A stretch of 64,000 bases of DNA, taken from an uncultured Paludibaculum sp. GTDB lineage: Bacteria > Acidobacteriota > Terriglobia > Bryobacterales > Bryobacteraceae. The DNA is taken from positions 806,001 through 870,000 of the forward strand of contig NZ_OY762267.1 in NCBI RefSeq assembly GCF_963665245.1, given 5' to 3'. Position 1 is the stretch's first letter; every line of letters starts with the position of its first letter. The position numbers and the translations under genes were made by a program. Below the pieces are notes generated by a model. That model was not told where the DNA came from and ran no database searches. It saw nothing but the letters and a program-made list of their open reading frames with translations. This document shows, in pieces, positions 36,120 through 42,936 of the stretch.

Positions 36120-36172
36120 AAGGCCGCAGGTTCCAGCAAGTCCTTTGCTTGCCGATGCCTGCGGCCTTTTTA
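36120..36172 (+). terminator. Long hairpin with T run on the plus strand
   Basis: Outer stem AAGGCCGCAGG with CCTGCGGCCTT, inner stem GCAAG with CTTGC, then TTTTTAT on the plus strand. It looks like a terminator facing plus-strand transcription, although no plus-strand gene precedes it. It could be the 3' end of an antisense RNA or a structured element. Confidence 0.5.
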
Positions 36173-36196
36173 TCGGTTGTGAACGGGTTTATAGCG

Positions 36197-36251
36197 CCTT
36201 ACCTTGCCACACCGTACCTTACCCCGCCATGCCTTGCCGCGCCTTACCCTG
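36197..36251. repeat. CCNNN pentamer array 1 (11 units)
   Basis: CC doublets fall at 36197, 36202, 36207 and so on to 36247 with no break: eleven CCNNN units in exact 5-base register. On the minus strand this is (GGNNN)11, which could form two-tier G-quadruplexes. Confidence 0.85.
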
Positions 36252-36253
36252 TA

Positions 36254-36320
36254 TGACTTGTCTCATTCAGACCTGAAGTAGTCAGCTTCAGATGACAGCG
36301 CATTGCTGCGCTGTTTCGAC
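36254..36320. repeat. 67-bp direct repeat, copy 1
   Basis: Identical to 36399-36465. Each copy contains two small hairpins: CTGAAG-TAGTCAG-CTTCAG and CAGCGCA-TTGC-TGCGCTG. The copy lies between pentamer arrays 1 and 2. Confidence 0.9.
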
Positions 36321-36330
36321 GGTTTACGTC

Positions 36331-36395
36331 CCTTGCCATACCCGGCCTTGCCCGGCCTCACCAGACCAAGCCCTGCCATATCACGCCTGACCAGA
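36331..36395. repeat. CCNNN pentamer array 2 (13 units, one imperfect)
   Basis: CC doublets recur every 5 bases from 36331 to 36391, with one TC at 36381. The array start is 134 bases after array 1 and 134 bases before array 3. Confidence 0.85.
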
Positions 36396-36398
36396 TAT

Positions 36399-36465
36399 TG
36401 ACTTGTCTCATTCAGACCTGAAGTAGTCAGCTTCAGATGACAGCGCATTGCTGCGCTGTTTCGAC
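36399..36465. repeat. 67-bp direct repeat, copy 2
   Basis: Second identical copy, 145 bases after the first. The final base pair joins the first CC of array 3. The perfect identity suggests recent duplication or strong constraint. Confidence 0.9.
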
Positions 36466-36519
36466 CTTGCCTTGCCGCTCCGGACCTCACCCGGCCCTAC
36501 CCGGCCATAGCTCGCCATG
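36465..36519. repeat. CCNNN pentamer array 3 (11 units, one imperfect)
   Basis: CC doublets every 5 bases from 36465 to 36515, with one GC at 36510. It ends eight bases before the stop codon side of the 36527 gene, so the whole array block is 3' of that gene on the minus strand. Confidence 0.85.
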
Positions 36520-36526
36520 AAGATAT

Positions 36527-36970
36527 TCAGGACACCTTGCGCAGCAGTCCAGGTGTGGACCGCGTGTACCCACCACCGGCCAGCATAGACCGGTTGACTG
36601 CTGCTATTGCGGACACAATGCGGGACTGCCCAAGCAACCGCTTGTCATGGTCCACCTTATTGGATTCCGTAAGCTGGCCCGCATCAACCTTGAGCATCAG
36701 GCTGTGGCGTCTTGCGATTCCAACCACGTGCGCCCGCAGCCGTGTGTGATTGTAGACAGATGCTTCCGCATCGGTCAGGATTGCGATGGTGTCACCGGCA
36801 ATACGCGCAGTGCATTGCGTTTTCGTGTGAATGAACTTCTGGATTTCCATTAGCTGGAAGCGGTATGCGTCCGTCCCCGGCTTGCATCCAGTGATCTGGC
36901 CCAACTGCGTTTCAGATAGCACCGTGCCTTTGCGCAGCGCGTCCGTGTCCAGGGGATACTGGCCCTGCAT
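36527..36970 (-). CDS. Phage protein, unknown
   Basis: A 147-residue protein (MQGQYPLDTDALRKGTVLSE, then IARRHSLMLKVDAGQLTESN). It is probably alpha/beta and has no recognised domain. Its ATG sits just after the stop of the upstream gene, so it is likely coupled to it. The non-coding CCNNN array block follows its stop. Confidence 0.6.
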   Translation of the reverse strand: MQGQYPLDTDALRKGTVLSETQLGQITGCKPGTDAYRFQLMEIQKFIHTKTQCTARIAGDTIAILTDAEASVYNHTRLRAHVVGIARRHSLMLKVDAGQLTESNKVDHDKRLLGQSRIVSAIAAVNRSMLAGGGYTRSTPGLLRKVS

Positions 36971-36972
36971 GA

Positions 36973-37587
36973 CTACTGAACCTCCACCGTAAAACGGCCA
37001 AACTTGGGCCGGAAATCTAGCAGGCCAACGGTGCGGCCAGCGGCCACCAACGCATCCACCAATTGGTCCTTGGTTACCATGTCCGGAAGGAAGTTGATGT
37101 CCACCACCGCAGACCAGTCCCGGAAGATTGGCCGCGTGCGCTGCACGGCGCTTGTCTGCACCTTCACCCGCCTGACATCTCGGAATTCCGGGGCGTTGAA
37201 TAGGTCTTCAATCGTCTTCGGGCCGCTGTACTGAAGAGGCACCGCAGCATCACAGAACACCGCGCCCAAGAACTTCTTACCTAGCTTCTGCTGCTTCGCC
37301 CCGGCCACCAGCGTGCCTTCAATCGCTTCACTGGGCAGTACTACGTGGCCCCAGCCCGCTACCACCACGCTGGTGCCTTCCACCAGCACTTCACCGGGTT
37401 CACTGGTGTAAAGCGAACCTAACCATTCCAGGTCTGACAGCAGGATGTGGTCTTCTTCCACCTTAGTCTTCTTCCCGGTCACCTTCTTTATGGCCTTGAC
37501 CACCTCATTGCGTGGGTCTGCAAGCTGTCCGTTGTGCATTAGAAGCGGGGCAACACCCGTCAATTTGGCGGTAATCGTCTTGAACAT
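36973..37587 (-). CDS. Conserved phage protein with PLLMHNG motif
   Basis: A 204-residue protein (MFKTITAKLTGVAPLLMHNG, then QLADPRNEVVKAIKKVTGKK). Many phages encode proteins with this VAPLLMHNG-x-LADP start. The motif is reminiscent of RAMP/Cas7-like folds, but this is only a visual likeness. ATG at 37587 has GAAGGAA upstream. The gene is read from an operator-bearing promoter at 37678. Confidence 0.7.
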   Translation of the reverse strand: MFKTITAKLTGVAPLLMHNGQLADPRNEVVKAIKKVTGKKTKVEEDHILLSDLEWLGSLYTSEPGEVLVEGTSVVVAGWGHVVLPSEAIEGTLVAGAKQQKLGKKFLGAVFCDAAVPLQYSGPKTIEDLFNAPEFRDVRRVKVQTSAVQRTRPIFRDWSAVVDINFLPDMVTKDQLVDALVAAGRTVGLLDFRPKFGRFTVEVQ

Positions 37588-37654
37588 GGTAAAGTTCCTT
37601 CTTTCTTTTCGGGCCACCGCTGTGGGCAACCCCGTGATGTGTTTGACTCTTCCA

Positions 37655-37683
37655 GCTTACACCGGCATGCTGTTTCTTGTCAA
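37655..37683 (-). promoter_or_regulatory. Operator-bearing promoter for the 36973 gene
   Basis: Minus strand TTGACAAGAAACAGCATGCC (37683-37664) matches the hicAB-type element through the left half. The right half is GGTG instead of GTTT, and the -10 is TAAGCT (18-base spacer) or GTAAGC (17). Here a leader with a ribosome site precedes the gene, unlike the leaderless members. Confidence 0.55.
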
Positions 37684-37702
37684 GCGTGCTGGCGTGCTTT
37701 AT

Positions 37703-38179
37703 TTATGCTGCTACCAACCGCTTGCCCTGTCGGATCATGATTGCGTAGGACCGGGCAATGCCGTACTGCTTGGCAATTTCCCGGCTGGGCCGGGTGTCCC
37801 TTCGGATGGCGTCAGCCTGTTCAGGCGTCAGCAGCTTGGACCCGCAGCACCATGCGCGCTTCTTCACCACGTGCTGGTGGTCAGGATTGACACAGGCCCA
37901 TTCACCACACTCCGGGTGCAAAGTGGTGCCCGGTCCCAGTTCGGGCTTGCCAGCGGCCAGCCACGCGTACAGGCGTGGGTTCTGCCGCGCGCCCCGATAG
38001 CTCCAGGACATGCCCCCGGACCACAGCCAGCAACCGTCTGACTGTTTGGTCACCCGGCCCTGGAAGCACACTTCCTGTGGTCGCAATCGGTATTCCTTTT
38101 TCACCTGCGGCGCGTCTGCGATGCTGACGACCTTACCGGCCATCCGCGCGTCCATGAGTTCTCGAATCCACCGCTTCAT
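37703..38179 (-). CDS. HNH homing-endonuclease-like protein with C-terminal HTH
   Basis: A 158-residue protein: DGCWLWSGGMSWSYRGARQN, PRLYAWLAAGK, then LHPECGEWACVNPDHQHVVK carrying the His/Asn/His and Cys residues of a zinc-bound HNH site. The C-terminal helix-turn-helix (PSREIAKQYGIARSYAIMIR) resembles resolvase-type HTHs. Overlapping ATGA with the upstream gene. Confidence 0.75.
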   Translation of the reverse strand: MKRWIRELMDARMAGKVVSIADAPQVKKEYRLRPQEVCFQGRVTKQSDGCWLWSGGMSWSYRGARQNPRLYAWLAAGKPELGPGTTLHPECGEWACVNPDHQHVVKKRAWCCGSKLLTPEQADAIRRDTRPSREIAKQYGIARSYAIMIRQGKRLVAA

Positions 38180-38415
38180 GCTGCCTTGTCCATCCCTTCC
38201 TGATTCGCTTCTTCCAGTTCGGCTGACAGACGGCGGATGGTCCTTACTGCGGACTGAAGCTCGTACAGCTTCAAGCAGGTCACGCATCCGCCGACTATCG
38301 CCCCCTGGCCCCCGTTGTCCGGGTTGTACCGCGTGTGCTTGGGGCAGCGCACGTGCCACCGGATCACGCCTTTGTACATGGCCGGGCCTTCGTCAGGCAG
38401 CTTCAGGTAGCTCAT
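38176..38415 (-). CDS. Small zinc-site protein
   Basis: A 79-residue protein (MSYLKLPDEGPAMYKGVIRW, then HVRCPKHTRYNPDNGG and VGGCVTCLKLYELQSAVRTI). CPKH plus CVTC form a likely metal site, followed by a coiled helix. It overlaps the end of the upstream gene by 23 bases. Confidence 0.55.
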   Translation of the reverse strand: MSYLKLPDEGPAMYKGVIRWHVRCPKHTRYNPDNGGQGAIVGGCVTCLKLYELQSAVRTIRRLSAELEEANQEGMDKAA

Positions 38416-38986
38416 ACTGGGCCACAGCATCCACGGGCTTGGTGGCCATTGGGGGCCGCAGCGGCATGACACGGGCCGGGGGTGGTGCAGACGGGCGGGA
38501 AACGGTCCGGACGGTGGGGGAGAAATACTCATCCAGGGGATAGAGCGCGTAGGGTTCGGTTTCGGCGTACACGCGGCCCAGCTTGGCCTGAATGCGGTAC
38601 ACGGCATGGAAGAACGTGCCCTTGTCCACGCCCAAGCGGCGGGTGCAGAGCTTCCAGTCCGCCCCCAGCAGGAAGTGATAGGTGAACAGCTTGTGTTCGG
38701 CTGGTGTCAGCGTCCGCTTGGCCAACAGCAGGAAGTCCGCGCAATATTCTTCCCGGACCCGGCTCCAGGTCAGCGGGGCCGTCTTGATCGGCGAACCGTC
38801 ACGTTCGGATTCCACGATGCTGCGGAACCGGTCATGACACGCTTTGAAGATGGCGCGCAGAACGCACTTGCACGGAGTCACCGGGATGTCTTTCTCACTA
38901 CGCTTGATGCTGGTCCCGAGACCAGCACAAGACGTGCAACGCGGATTAGCAATACTAAGGGTATTAGAACGGTTCCATTCAGACAT
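38393..38986 (-). CDS. Putative regulator with HTH and zinc site
   Basis: A 197-residue protein: NPRCTSCAGLGTSIKRSEKD, then CKC, an N-terminal Cys cluster, and a C-terminal helical segment LTPAEHKLFTYHFLLGADWK, CTRRLGVDKGTFFHAVYRIQ, reminiscent of sigma-region-4/antitermination-type HTHs. ATG at 38986. A 17-bp perfect palindrome and an operator-type promoter lie upstream. It is a candidate transcription regulator of the phage. Confidence 0.55.
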   Translation of the reverse strand: MSEWNRSNTLSIANPRCTSCAGLGTSIKRSEKDIPVTPCKCVLRAIFKACHDRFRSIVESERDGSPIKTAPLTWSRVREEYCADFLLLAKRTLTPAEHKLFTYHFLLGADWKLCTRRLGVDKGTFFHAVYRIQAKLGRVYAETEPYALYPLDEYFSPTVRTVSRPSAPPPARVMPLRPPMATKPVDAVAQYELPEAA

Positions 38987-39009
38987 TGGGGGCTTTGCTC
39001 CTAAGCGAT

Positions 39010-39026
39010 TTGCAGTAGTACTGCAA
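39010..39026. promoter_or_regulatory. 17-bp perfect palindrome, probable operator
   Basis: TTGCAGTA-G-TACTGCAA lies 24 bases upstream of the ATG at 38986 and downstream of the promoter at 39105-39134. Its position suggests autoregulation by the encoded HTH protein. Confidence 0.5.
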
Positions 39027-39104
39027 TGATTCTGGAAGTGAAACCTAACCAATGGTCTAGGTCTCTATGACACCGGCCTTGGCAGTACCGGTATGTCTGT
39101 ACTG

Positions 39105-39134
39105 ATAGTGCCACGGCATGGTGTTTACTGTCAA
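39105..39134 (-). promoter_or_regulatory. Operator-type promoter for the 38393 gene
   Basis: Minus strand TTGACA (39134-39129), a spacer containing AAACACCATGCCGTGG, then CACTAT at 39110-39105 (18-base spacer). The palindrome core is degenerate (CCATGC instead of GCATGC). A leader of about 110 bases precedes the gene. Confidence 0.5.
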
Positions 39135-39180
39135 AGCAAAAAGCGGACTTTTTTACCTCGTTCGGCGAAAATGTTGTAGC

Positions 39181-39465
39181 TTAATGGGTACGCGGCAATG
39201 CGGGCAATTTCTCGACACAGCAGCGCTCTGCTGAATCGGTGCCGAGTAACGCGTAAGTTGCGCCTGCAATGCGTCCCAGCGCGTCCGGGGTGATGAACAT
39301 GGCCCCGTGTGTCGAAACCTCCACGTGCGTGCAGCCACGCGCCATAGCGCCCGCTACAAGCTGCCTGACCACGGCGTCCCGATGGGCGCGCCTAGAAACA
39401 CCACGGCCCCCGGAACGCTTGGTGCCGGGGGCCGCTGCGAACAATTCAAGTTGTTTGGAGTTCAC
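39181..39465 (-). CDS. Small basic phage protein
   Basis: A 94-residue protein beginning with a GTG at 39465 (VNSKQLELFAAAPGTKRSGG), then SRRAHRDAVVRQLVAGAMAR and VEVSTHGAMFITPDALGRIA. No recognised family. It follows the Cys-rich gene by two bases. Confidence 0.5.
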   Translation of the reverse strand: MNSKQLELFAAAPGTKRSGGRGVSRRAHRDAVVRQLVAGAMARGCTHVEVSTHGAMFITPDALGRIAGATYALLGTDSAERCCVEKLPALPRTH

Positions 39466-39466
39466 A

Positions 39467-39868
39467 TCATTTCTTCCGCTTCCTAGTAGGTGAAGGGGCA
39501 ACACAACGGTGCCCGCGCGCCAGCGCACGTTTCAAGGTCATTTCGCCGCATGGACACCGGGGCGCGTCCTGCTTCCAGGAACCCTTGGGCCGTCCAGGAC
39601 CTGCACCAAACACCTTGCGCTGCGCCGATAACTTACGGCCCCATGCACTGGCGTCCTTCTCATCTCCCCAACGCAATGCGCGCACCTGTTCAAAACTTAG
39701 CGGCTTCTCACAACAGTCGGTAGACACCCACACATCAGCCATGTCAGTCTTGTCGTCCTGCCGGGACAAGATATTGATAGCTCGACCCCATAACGTCCGC
39801 ACGGCAGCAGACGAATAGGGAGTGCCACAGTTCGGGCATGTAGCAACGGACTTCACGCGTTTTCCCAC
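39467..39868 (-). CDS. Cys-rich zinc-ribbon phage protein
   Basis: A 133-residue protein: SVATCPNCGTPYSSAAVRTL, then STDCCEKPLSFEQ and APRCPCGEMTLKRA, with a basic tail (SPTRKRKK). Two zinc sites are likely. The start is GTG at 39868. Nucleic acid binding is probable; the role is unknown. Confidence 0.55.
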   Translation of the reverse strand: MGKRVKSVATCPNCGTPYSSAAVRTLWGRAINILSRQDDKTDMADVWVSTDCCEKPLSFEQVRALRWGDEKDASAWGRKLSAQRKVFGAGPGRPKGSWKQDAPRCPCGEMTLKRALARGHRCVAPSPTRKRKK

Positions 39869-39871
39869 GGG

Positions 39872-39931
39872 TCATTCCGTCCTTTGCTTGGCAACCTGTG
39901 GGCACGTTCGGCACGCTAACTGAGTTGTCAT
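39872..39931 (-). CDS. Possible 19-residue microprotein or leader peptide
   Basis: MTTQLACRTCPQVAKQRTE with a good AAAGGAC ribosome site upstream; it ends three bases before the GTG of the next gene. It contains CRTC. It could be a coupling leader peptide for the zinc-ribbon gene. Confidence 0.3.
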   Translation of the reverse strand: MTTQLACRTCPQVAKQRTE

Positions 39932-39953
39932 ATATAAAGTCCTTTCAATGATA

Positions 39954-39993
39954 CACGGGACGGCCCAGGCAAGCAGCCGGTAACCGTCCCGTG
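39954..39993 (-). terminator. Hairpin after the ParB-like operon
   Basis: Ten-pair stem CACGGGACGG with CCGTCCCGTG and a 20-base loop, 25 bases after the ParB-like stop. No T run follows on the minus strand, so termination may be partial or factor-dependent. Confidence 0.4.
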
Positions 39994-40018
39994 GGTCCGT
40001 GAATCCTCTTTTATAGCA

Positions 40019-40876
40019 CTAGCTGAAGAGTGCGTGAACCGCTCCGAAGAAGTCCGGTTCCGTCAACTTCCCCGCCTGATAGTCCAGGTATGCACCGGCC
40101 AGTTGCTTCACGCGCGGGTTCTTGTCCTTGTCCTTCAGGTAGCGAAACGTGGCATTCAGTTCCGGGGTCCGCAGGGACGGGCTGGCGCGAAGCGCCTTCT
40201 GTTTGCGCGCGGCCTTCACCACGCCTGCGGTGGTCACCTTCCCTTCCCCGGCTTCCTTGGCTTCCTTCAGCACCTCTTCACGCTTGGCCGGGTCCATCTG
40301 CGCCAGTAGGTAGCCCGTGGTGGCGTTCAGGTGCCCACGGTGGATGGCTTCCTGCTGTTCGCGCGGAAGGCTGGTCAGCAGCCGCATGTTATCCAGCCAG
40401 CCGCTGGACATGGGCTTGCCACGTTCGGCATAGATGGCACAGATTTCCGCGTCCGTCTTGCTGAAGTCGCGCGCGAGCCTGCGGATGTTGTGCGCGTCAT
40501 CAATCACCGTGGTGGCGTTGCGCATCCTGTTTTCCGCGATGTTAGCAAGGAATGACTCTTCCGGGTTGGCGTCAATCACCTTCAGTTCAATACGCCTGCG
40601 CAACTTCGGGTCAGTCTGACGGCTGTTCCACAGCATGAAGGCTTCCCATCGCGTGAAGCCTGCTGCTAGTTCCACACGCCTATCAAACGTGATTGTGACC
40701 GGGCAGGGTTGAAGCTGGCCCAGTTCCAGGATGCTGGCTAGCTTCTCTTCAACCTCTTCCTGTGTGGGTGGGATGAACCGGCCACGTTTGGCCGGGTTCA
40801 CGATCAGGTCTTCCGGCCACATGCGCAGCAAGTCGCCACGCCTTGCGTCCACGTCCGCATTCAATGCGCGCGCCAT
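40019..40876 (-). CDS. ParB-like DNA-binding protein
   Basis: A 285-residue protein. It has a ParB N-terminal domain with PEDLIVNPAKRGRF, ILELGQLQPCPVTITFDRRV, the ELAAGFTRWEAF box (GxxRxxA) and ANIAENRMRNATTVIDDAHN (box II), then an HTH-like helical part. ParB proteins use CTP to clamp DNA at parS; phage homologues also act as regulators or nucleases. No parA neighbour is seen, so partition is not implied. It is coupled to the zinc gene and, through it, to the second coat protein gene. Confidence 0.8.
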   Translation of the reverse strand: MARALNADVDARRGDLLRMWPEDLIVNPAKRGRFIPPTQEEVEEKLASILELGQLQPCPVTITFDRRVELAAGFTRWEAFMLWNSRQTDPKLRRRIELKVIDANPEESFLANIAENRMRNATTVIDDAHNIRRLARDFSKTDAEICAIYAERGKPMSSGWLDNMRLLTSLPREQQEAIHRGHLNATTGYLLAQMDPAKREEVLKEAKEAGEGKVTTAGVVKAARKQKALRASPSLRTPELNATFRYLKDKDKNPRVKQLAGAYLDYQAGKLTEPDFFGAVHALFS

Positions 40877-41037
40877 TATCTCTTACCTCTTCTTCCTTGT
40901 TCTTCCTTGTTCTTCCTGCATTGGACCATGTGGTCCTGAATATCGAACGTGTCCGGGTGGGCCAGCATGTCCGCTGTGGCGTTACCGCAGAATGGACAGT
41001 ACGGCCCTTCCCCCGGACACCGGACGCGATACGGCAT
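40876..41037 (-). CDS. Small C2H2-like zinc protein
   Basis: A 53-residue protein: MPYRVRCPGEGPYCPFCGNA, then HPDTFDIQDHMVQCRKNKEE and a basic tail. CPFC with two His and Cys gives a likely zinc finger. It overlaps the coat-like gene (ATGA) and the ParB-like gene (TAATG), so the three are translated together. Confidence 0.55.
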   Translation of the reverse strand: MPYRVRCPGEGPYCPFCGNATADMLAHPDTFDIQDHMVQCRKNKEEQGRRGKR

Positions 41038-41906
41038 CAGCTTCTGACCTGTACCCCGTCCTGATTCCGCAGCACACCCACGCCATACCGCATGTCCACT
41101 GTGAACTGCTGCGCCAGCGTATCTGGCCGGTACGCCATGGTGATGCGTATTCCCAGGTTCCCCAGTTCGGCGTACTCACAGATTGCGCCAGTGCCGGGCA
41201 GGGGCTTGGGTAGACGCCGAATCGCCATACCGATGGCATTCTTGGCGAACGCCAGACTATTGGCGGTCATCGGCCACGTGCCGGTCTTCTTCACGAACTG
41301 GGACCGGAACACAAACAGATCCTTGATACGCCCCACGCTGCCATCGATCAGCGCGCGCATCCCGGCATCATACGCCGTAGGGTACTCATGGAAGCCCGGC
41401 ATATTACGCAGGTTTGAATACGTCATCCCGTCCGTCACCAAGTACTTCGGTTCGCTGGCCGAAACGCCCGCGTCCACCAGCGTTGTTTCGACGGATTCAA
41501 CCGCCCCTGCTGTCAACGGTGTGCCACCGATGCCAATGGGGTTGTTGGCTGTGAACTGGCCGTACAGGTCCAGCAGGTCACATTCCACCCGTTCCGCCAT
41601 GGCGATGATGGCCGGTTGCATGTACAACCGCAGCAGATCCGGAATCGCTATCACCTTGCTGACATCGGGAATCTGGAACGTGGTCTCCACGTGTGTGGTC
41701 AACCCGATTTGTGCATTCCCGAGCGCGCCACCATTGGTCACTGGGGGGATTGGAATGTTTACCAAGTCGCCACCTTCGGCCAGCACAGGTTCAAAGTCGC
41801 GCCGCACCAAGTTGCCTACCAGCAACTGGCCGCATAGGGCCGGTAGTGCGTCAACCGCAGCCAGCTTGACAATCGCATTCGCAAGGTTTGCAGAAGTGCG
41901 TACCAT
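41037..41906 (-). CDS. Second P22-type coat protein (paralogue in the early block)
   Basis: A 289-residue homologue of the major coat protein at 58014: TSANLANAIVKLAAVDALPA, GNLVRRDFEPVL, IPDVSKVIAIP, RRLPKPLPGTGAICEY and TLAQQFTVDMRYGVGVLRN align along the full length, with small gaps near residues 60 and 120. The frame is intact and the HK97-type fold blocks are kept. It lies in the minus-strand early block, coupled to a zinc gene and a ParB-like gene, not in the head module. It could be a minor coat protein, a regulator of assembly or a repurposed shell. Confidence 0.88.
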   Translation of the reverse strand: MVRTSANLANAIVKLAAVDALPALCGQLLVGNLVRRDFEPVLAEGGDLVNIPIPPVTNGGALGNAQIGLTTHVETTFQIPDVSKVIAIPDLLRLYMQPAIIAMAERVECDLLDLYGQFTANNPIGIGGTPLTAGAVESVETTLVDAGVSASEPKYLVTDGMTYSNLRNMPGFHEYPTAYDAGMRALIDGSVGRIKDLFVFRSQFVKKTGTWPMTANSLAFAKNAIGMAIRRLPKPLPGTGAICEYAELGNLGIRITMAYRPDTLAQQFTVDMRYGVGVLRNQDGVQVRS

Positions 41907-41920
41907 TCAGTCCGTCCTTT

Positions 41921-42109
41921 TCACGCAGCAATATCGAAATCAATGCACTGGGAGTCCTTGTCAGATGCCGGTTTCCGGCCCCTGGCTTCCCGGTCCCAGT
42001 CCTGTGCGCGCCAGCGTGCCTGTTGCAAGGCCGCGCCGATCTGCTTGGCAAGGTTCCACAACAGGAACACCACCACCGGGCCAGCAATCAGCAGGCGTTC
42101 GGGGGTCAC
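41921..42109 (-). CDS. Small single-helix membrane protein
   Basis: A 62-residue protein with an N-terminal transmembrane helix (RLLIAGPVVVFLLWNLAKQI) and a charged tail (DWDREARGRKPASDKDSQCI). GTG at 42109 overlaps the upstream stop. It lies directly upstream of the coat paralogue. Function unknown. Confidence 0.55.
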   Translation of the reverse strand: MTPERLLIAGPVVVFLLWNLAKQIGAALQQARWRAQDWDREARGRKPASDKDSQCIDFDIAA

Positions 42110-42447
42110 GCAGCCAGCCCGATCCGTCTGGTTTCACTGGATTTGCGCATAACTAAGTCATTGGCGCGAATCCGCGCTAGTTCACCGGGGAAGTACAGCC
42201 CGTCACCCACACGCGTGGCTATCGCCAAGTACCGTTCGGGGAAGGATACTTCCCATTGCGCTGTTGCGGGATTGTCATACCAGATACGCTTCTGACGCTG
42301 TACGTCTGGTACACCGGCCTTAACCAACCCCTGCGCCAGCCGCGCGCTATATCGTGCCCAGTCTTCAGTGCTGCCGTAGCGCCACGCGTGCCGGGCCGCG
42401 TCCCTGATGGCGTCCAGTTCAATGCTATCCACGAACCACCCCCGCAT
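42106..42447 (-). CDS. Phage protein, unknown
   Basis: A 113-residue helical protein (IELDAIRDAARHAWRYGSTE, then IWYDNPATAQWEVSFPERYL). ATG at 42447 overlaps the upstream leaderless gene by 23 bases; a GTG at 42432 would also work. No family was recognised. Confidence 0.5.
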   Translation of the reverse strand: MRGWFVDSIELDAIRDAARHAWRYGSTEDWARYSARLAQGLVKAGVPDVQRQKRIWYDNPATAQWEVSFPERYLAIATRVGDGLYFPGELARIRANDLVMRKSSETRRIGLAA

Positions 42448-42574
42448 TCATCGTGATGACCTCCGGCTGATAGTAAGCCTGTTCCAAATCCGCAACTGCC
42501 GCTTCAGGCGAACACGCCATGACTTCAACAAAGCCAACATGCTTTACCAGAATCGTGTAAGTGCGGTAGGTCAT
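42425..42574 (-). CDS. Leaderless 49-residue phage protein
   Basis: MTYRTYTILVKHVGFVEVMA, then CSPEAAVADLEQAYYQPEVI. The ATG lies five bases after the -10 box of an operator promoter and has no ribosome site. It is the first gene of the transcript that contains the coat paralogue and the ParB-like protein. Confidence 0.55.
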   Translation of the reverse strand: MTYRTYTILVKHVGFVEVMACSPEAAVADLEQAYYQPEVITMNAGVVRG

Positions 42575-42609
42575 AACCAATAGTAGCCCGGCATGCTGTT
42601 TTCTGTCAA
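42572..42609 (-). promoter_or_regulatory. Operator promoter of the coat-paralogue/ParB operon
   Basis: Minus strand TTGACA (42609-42604), spacer with AAACAGCATGCCGGGC, -10 TACTAT (42585-42580), five bases, then ATG at 42574. The GCATGC core and left half match the hicAB operator, so this operon should belong to the same regulon. Confidence 0.65.
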
Positions 42610-42617
42610 GCGCTATA

Positions 42618-42932
42618 TCAGGCCGCAATAACCATTTGCCACGCTGCCCGGCCCTTGGACCACATATCCCGCACGTTGGTCTTCTGAAGCCCTTCACGCA
42701 GATGGGCCGGGTTCACGCAACAGGGGTTATCGCAGCGGTGCAGCAGCACCATGTCCTTGCGCGGTGCCCGGCCACGCCACAGCCTGAAGGCCACGCGGTG
42801 GGCGCGCTGGGACCGGCCCCACAGCCAGAACTTGCCGTATCCACGGCCATCACCGGCCCCCTGCCATTCCCAGCAGCCGGTGCTTGCGTTTACACGCACG
42901 TGCGCCATGAAGCGCGCGATAACGTCAGCCAT
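42618..42932 (-). CDS. HNH homing endonuclease
   Basis: A 104-residue HNH protein: TGCWEWQGAGDGRGYGKFWL, SQRAHRVAFRLWRG, then LLHRCDNPCCVNPAHLREGL and QKTNVRDMWSKGR. All His/Asn/His and Cys residues of the phage HNH group are present. It is likely an active nicking or cutting mobile gene. It is placed just upstream of the operator promoter at 42609. Confidence 0.85.
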   Translation of the reverse strand: MADVIARFMAHVRVNASTGCWEWQGAGDGRGYGKFWLWGRSQRAHRVAFRLWRGRAPRKDMVLLHRCDNPCCVNPAHLREGLQKTNVRDMWSKGRAAWQMVIAA

Positions 42933-42936
42933 GGCG

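Larger units (their letters stand above)
36010..36526. other. Non-coding region with hairpins, 67-bp repeats and CCNNN arrays
   Basis: A gap of 517 bases. From left to right on the plus strand it holds a leader box, two terminator-like hairpins, a CCNNN array, a 67-bp repeat, a second array, the second 67-bp repeat and a third array. A short open frame crossing the repeats (36263-36490, minus) encodes a low-quality basic peptide and is not counted as a gene. Confidence 0.7.

Noticed and set aside
36263..36490. 75-codon frame across the 67-bp repeats
   Set aside because: It exists only because the repeats and pentamer arrays lack stops in that frame; the product repeats itself with the DNA and has no ribosome site.
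36182..36520. CRISPR array
   Set aside because: There are only two copies of a 67-bp repeat with an internally periodic spacer, and no cas genes nearby.
40019..40876. Plasmid-type parABS partition system
   Set aside because: Only a ParB-like gene is seen; no ParA ATPase and no certain parS near it.
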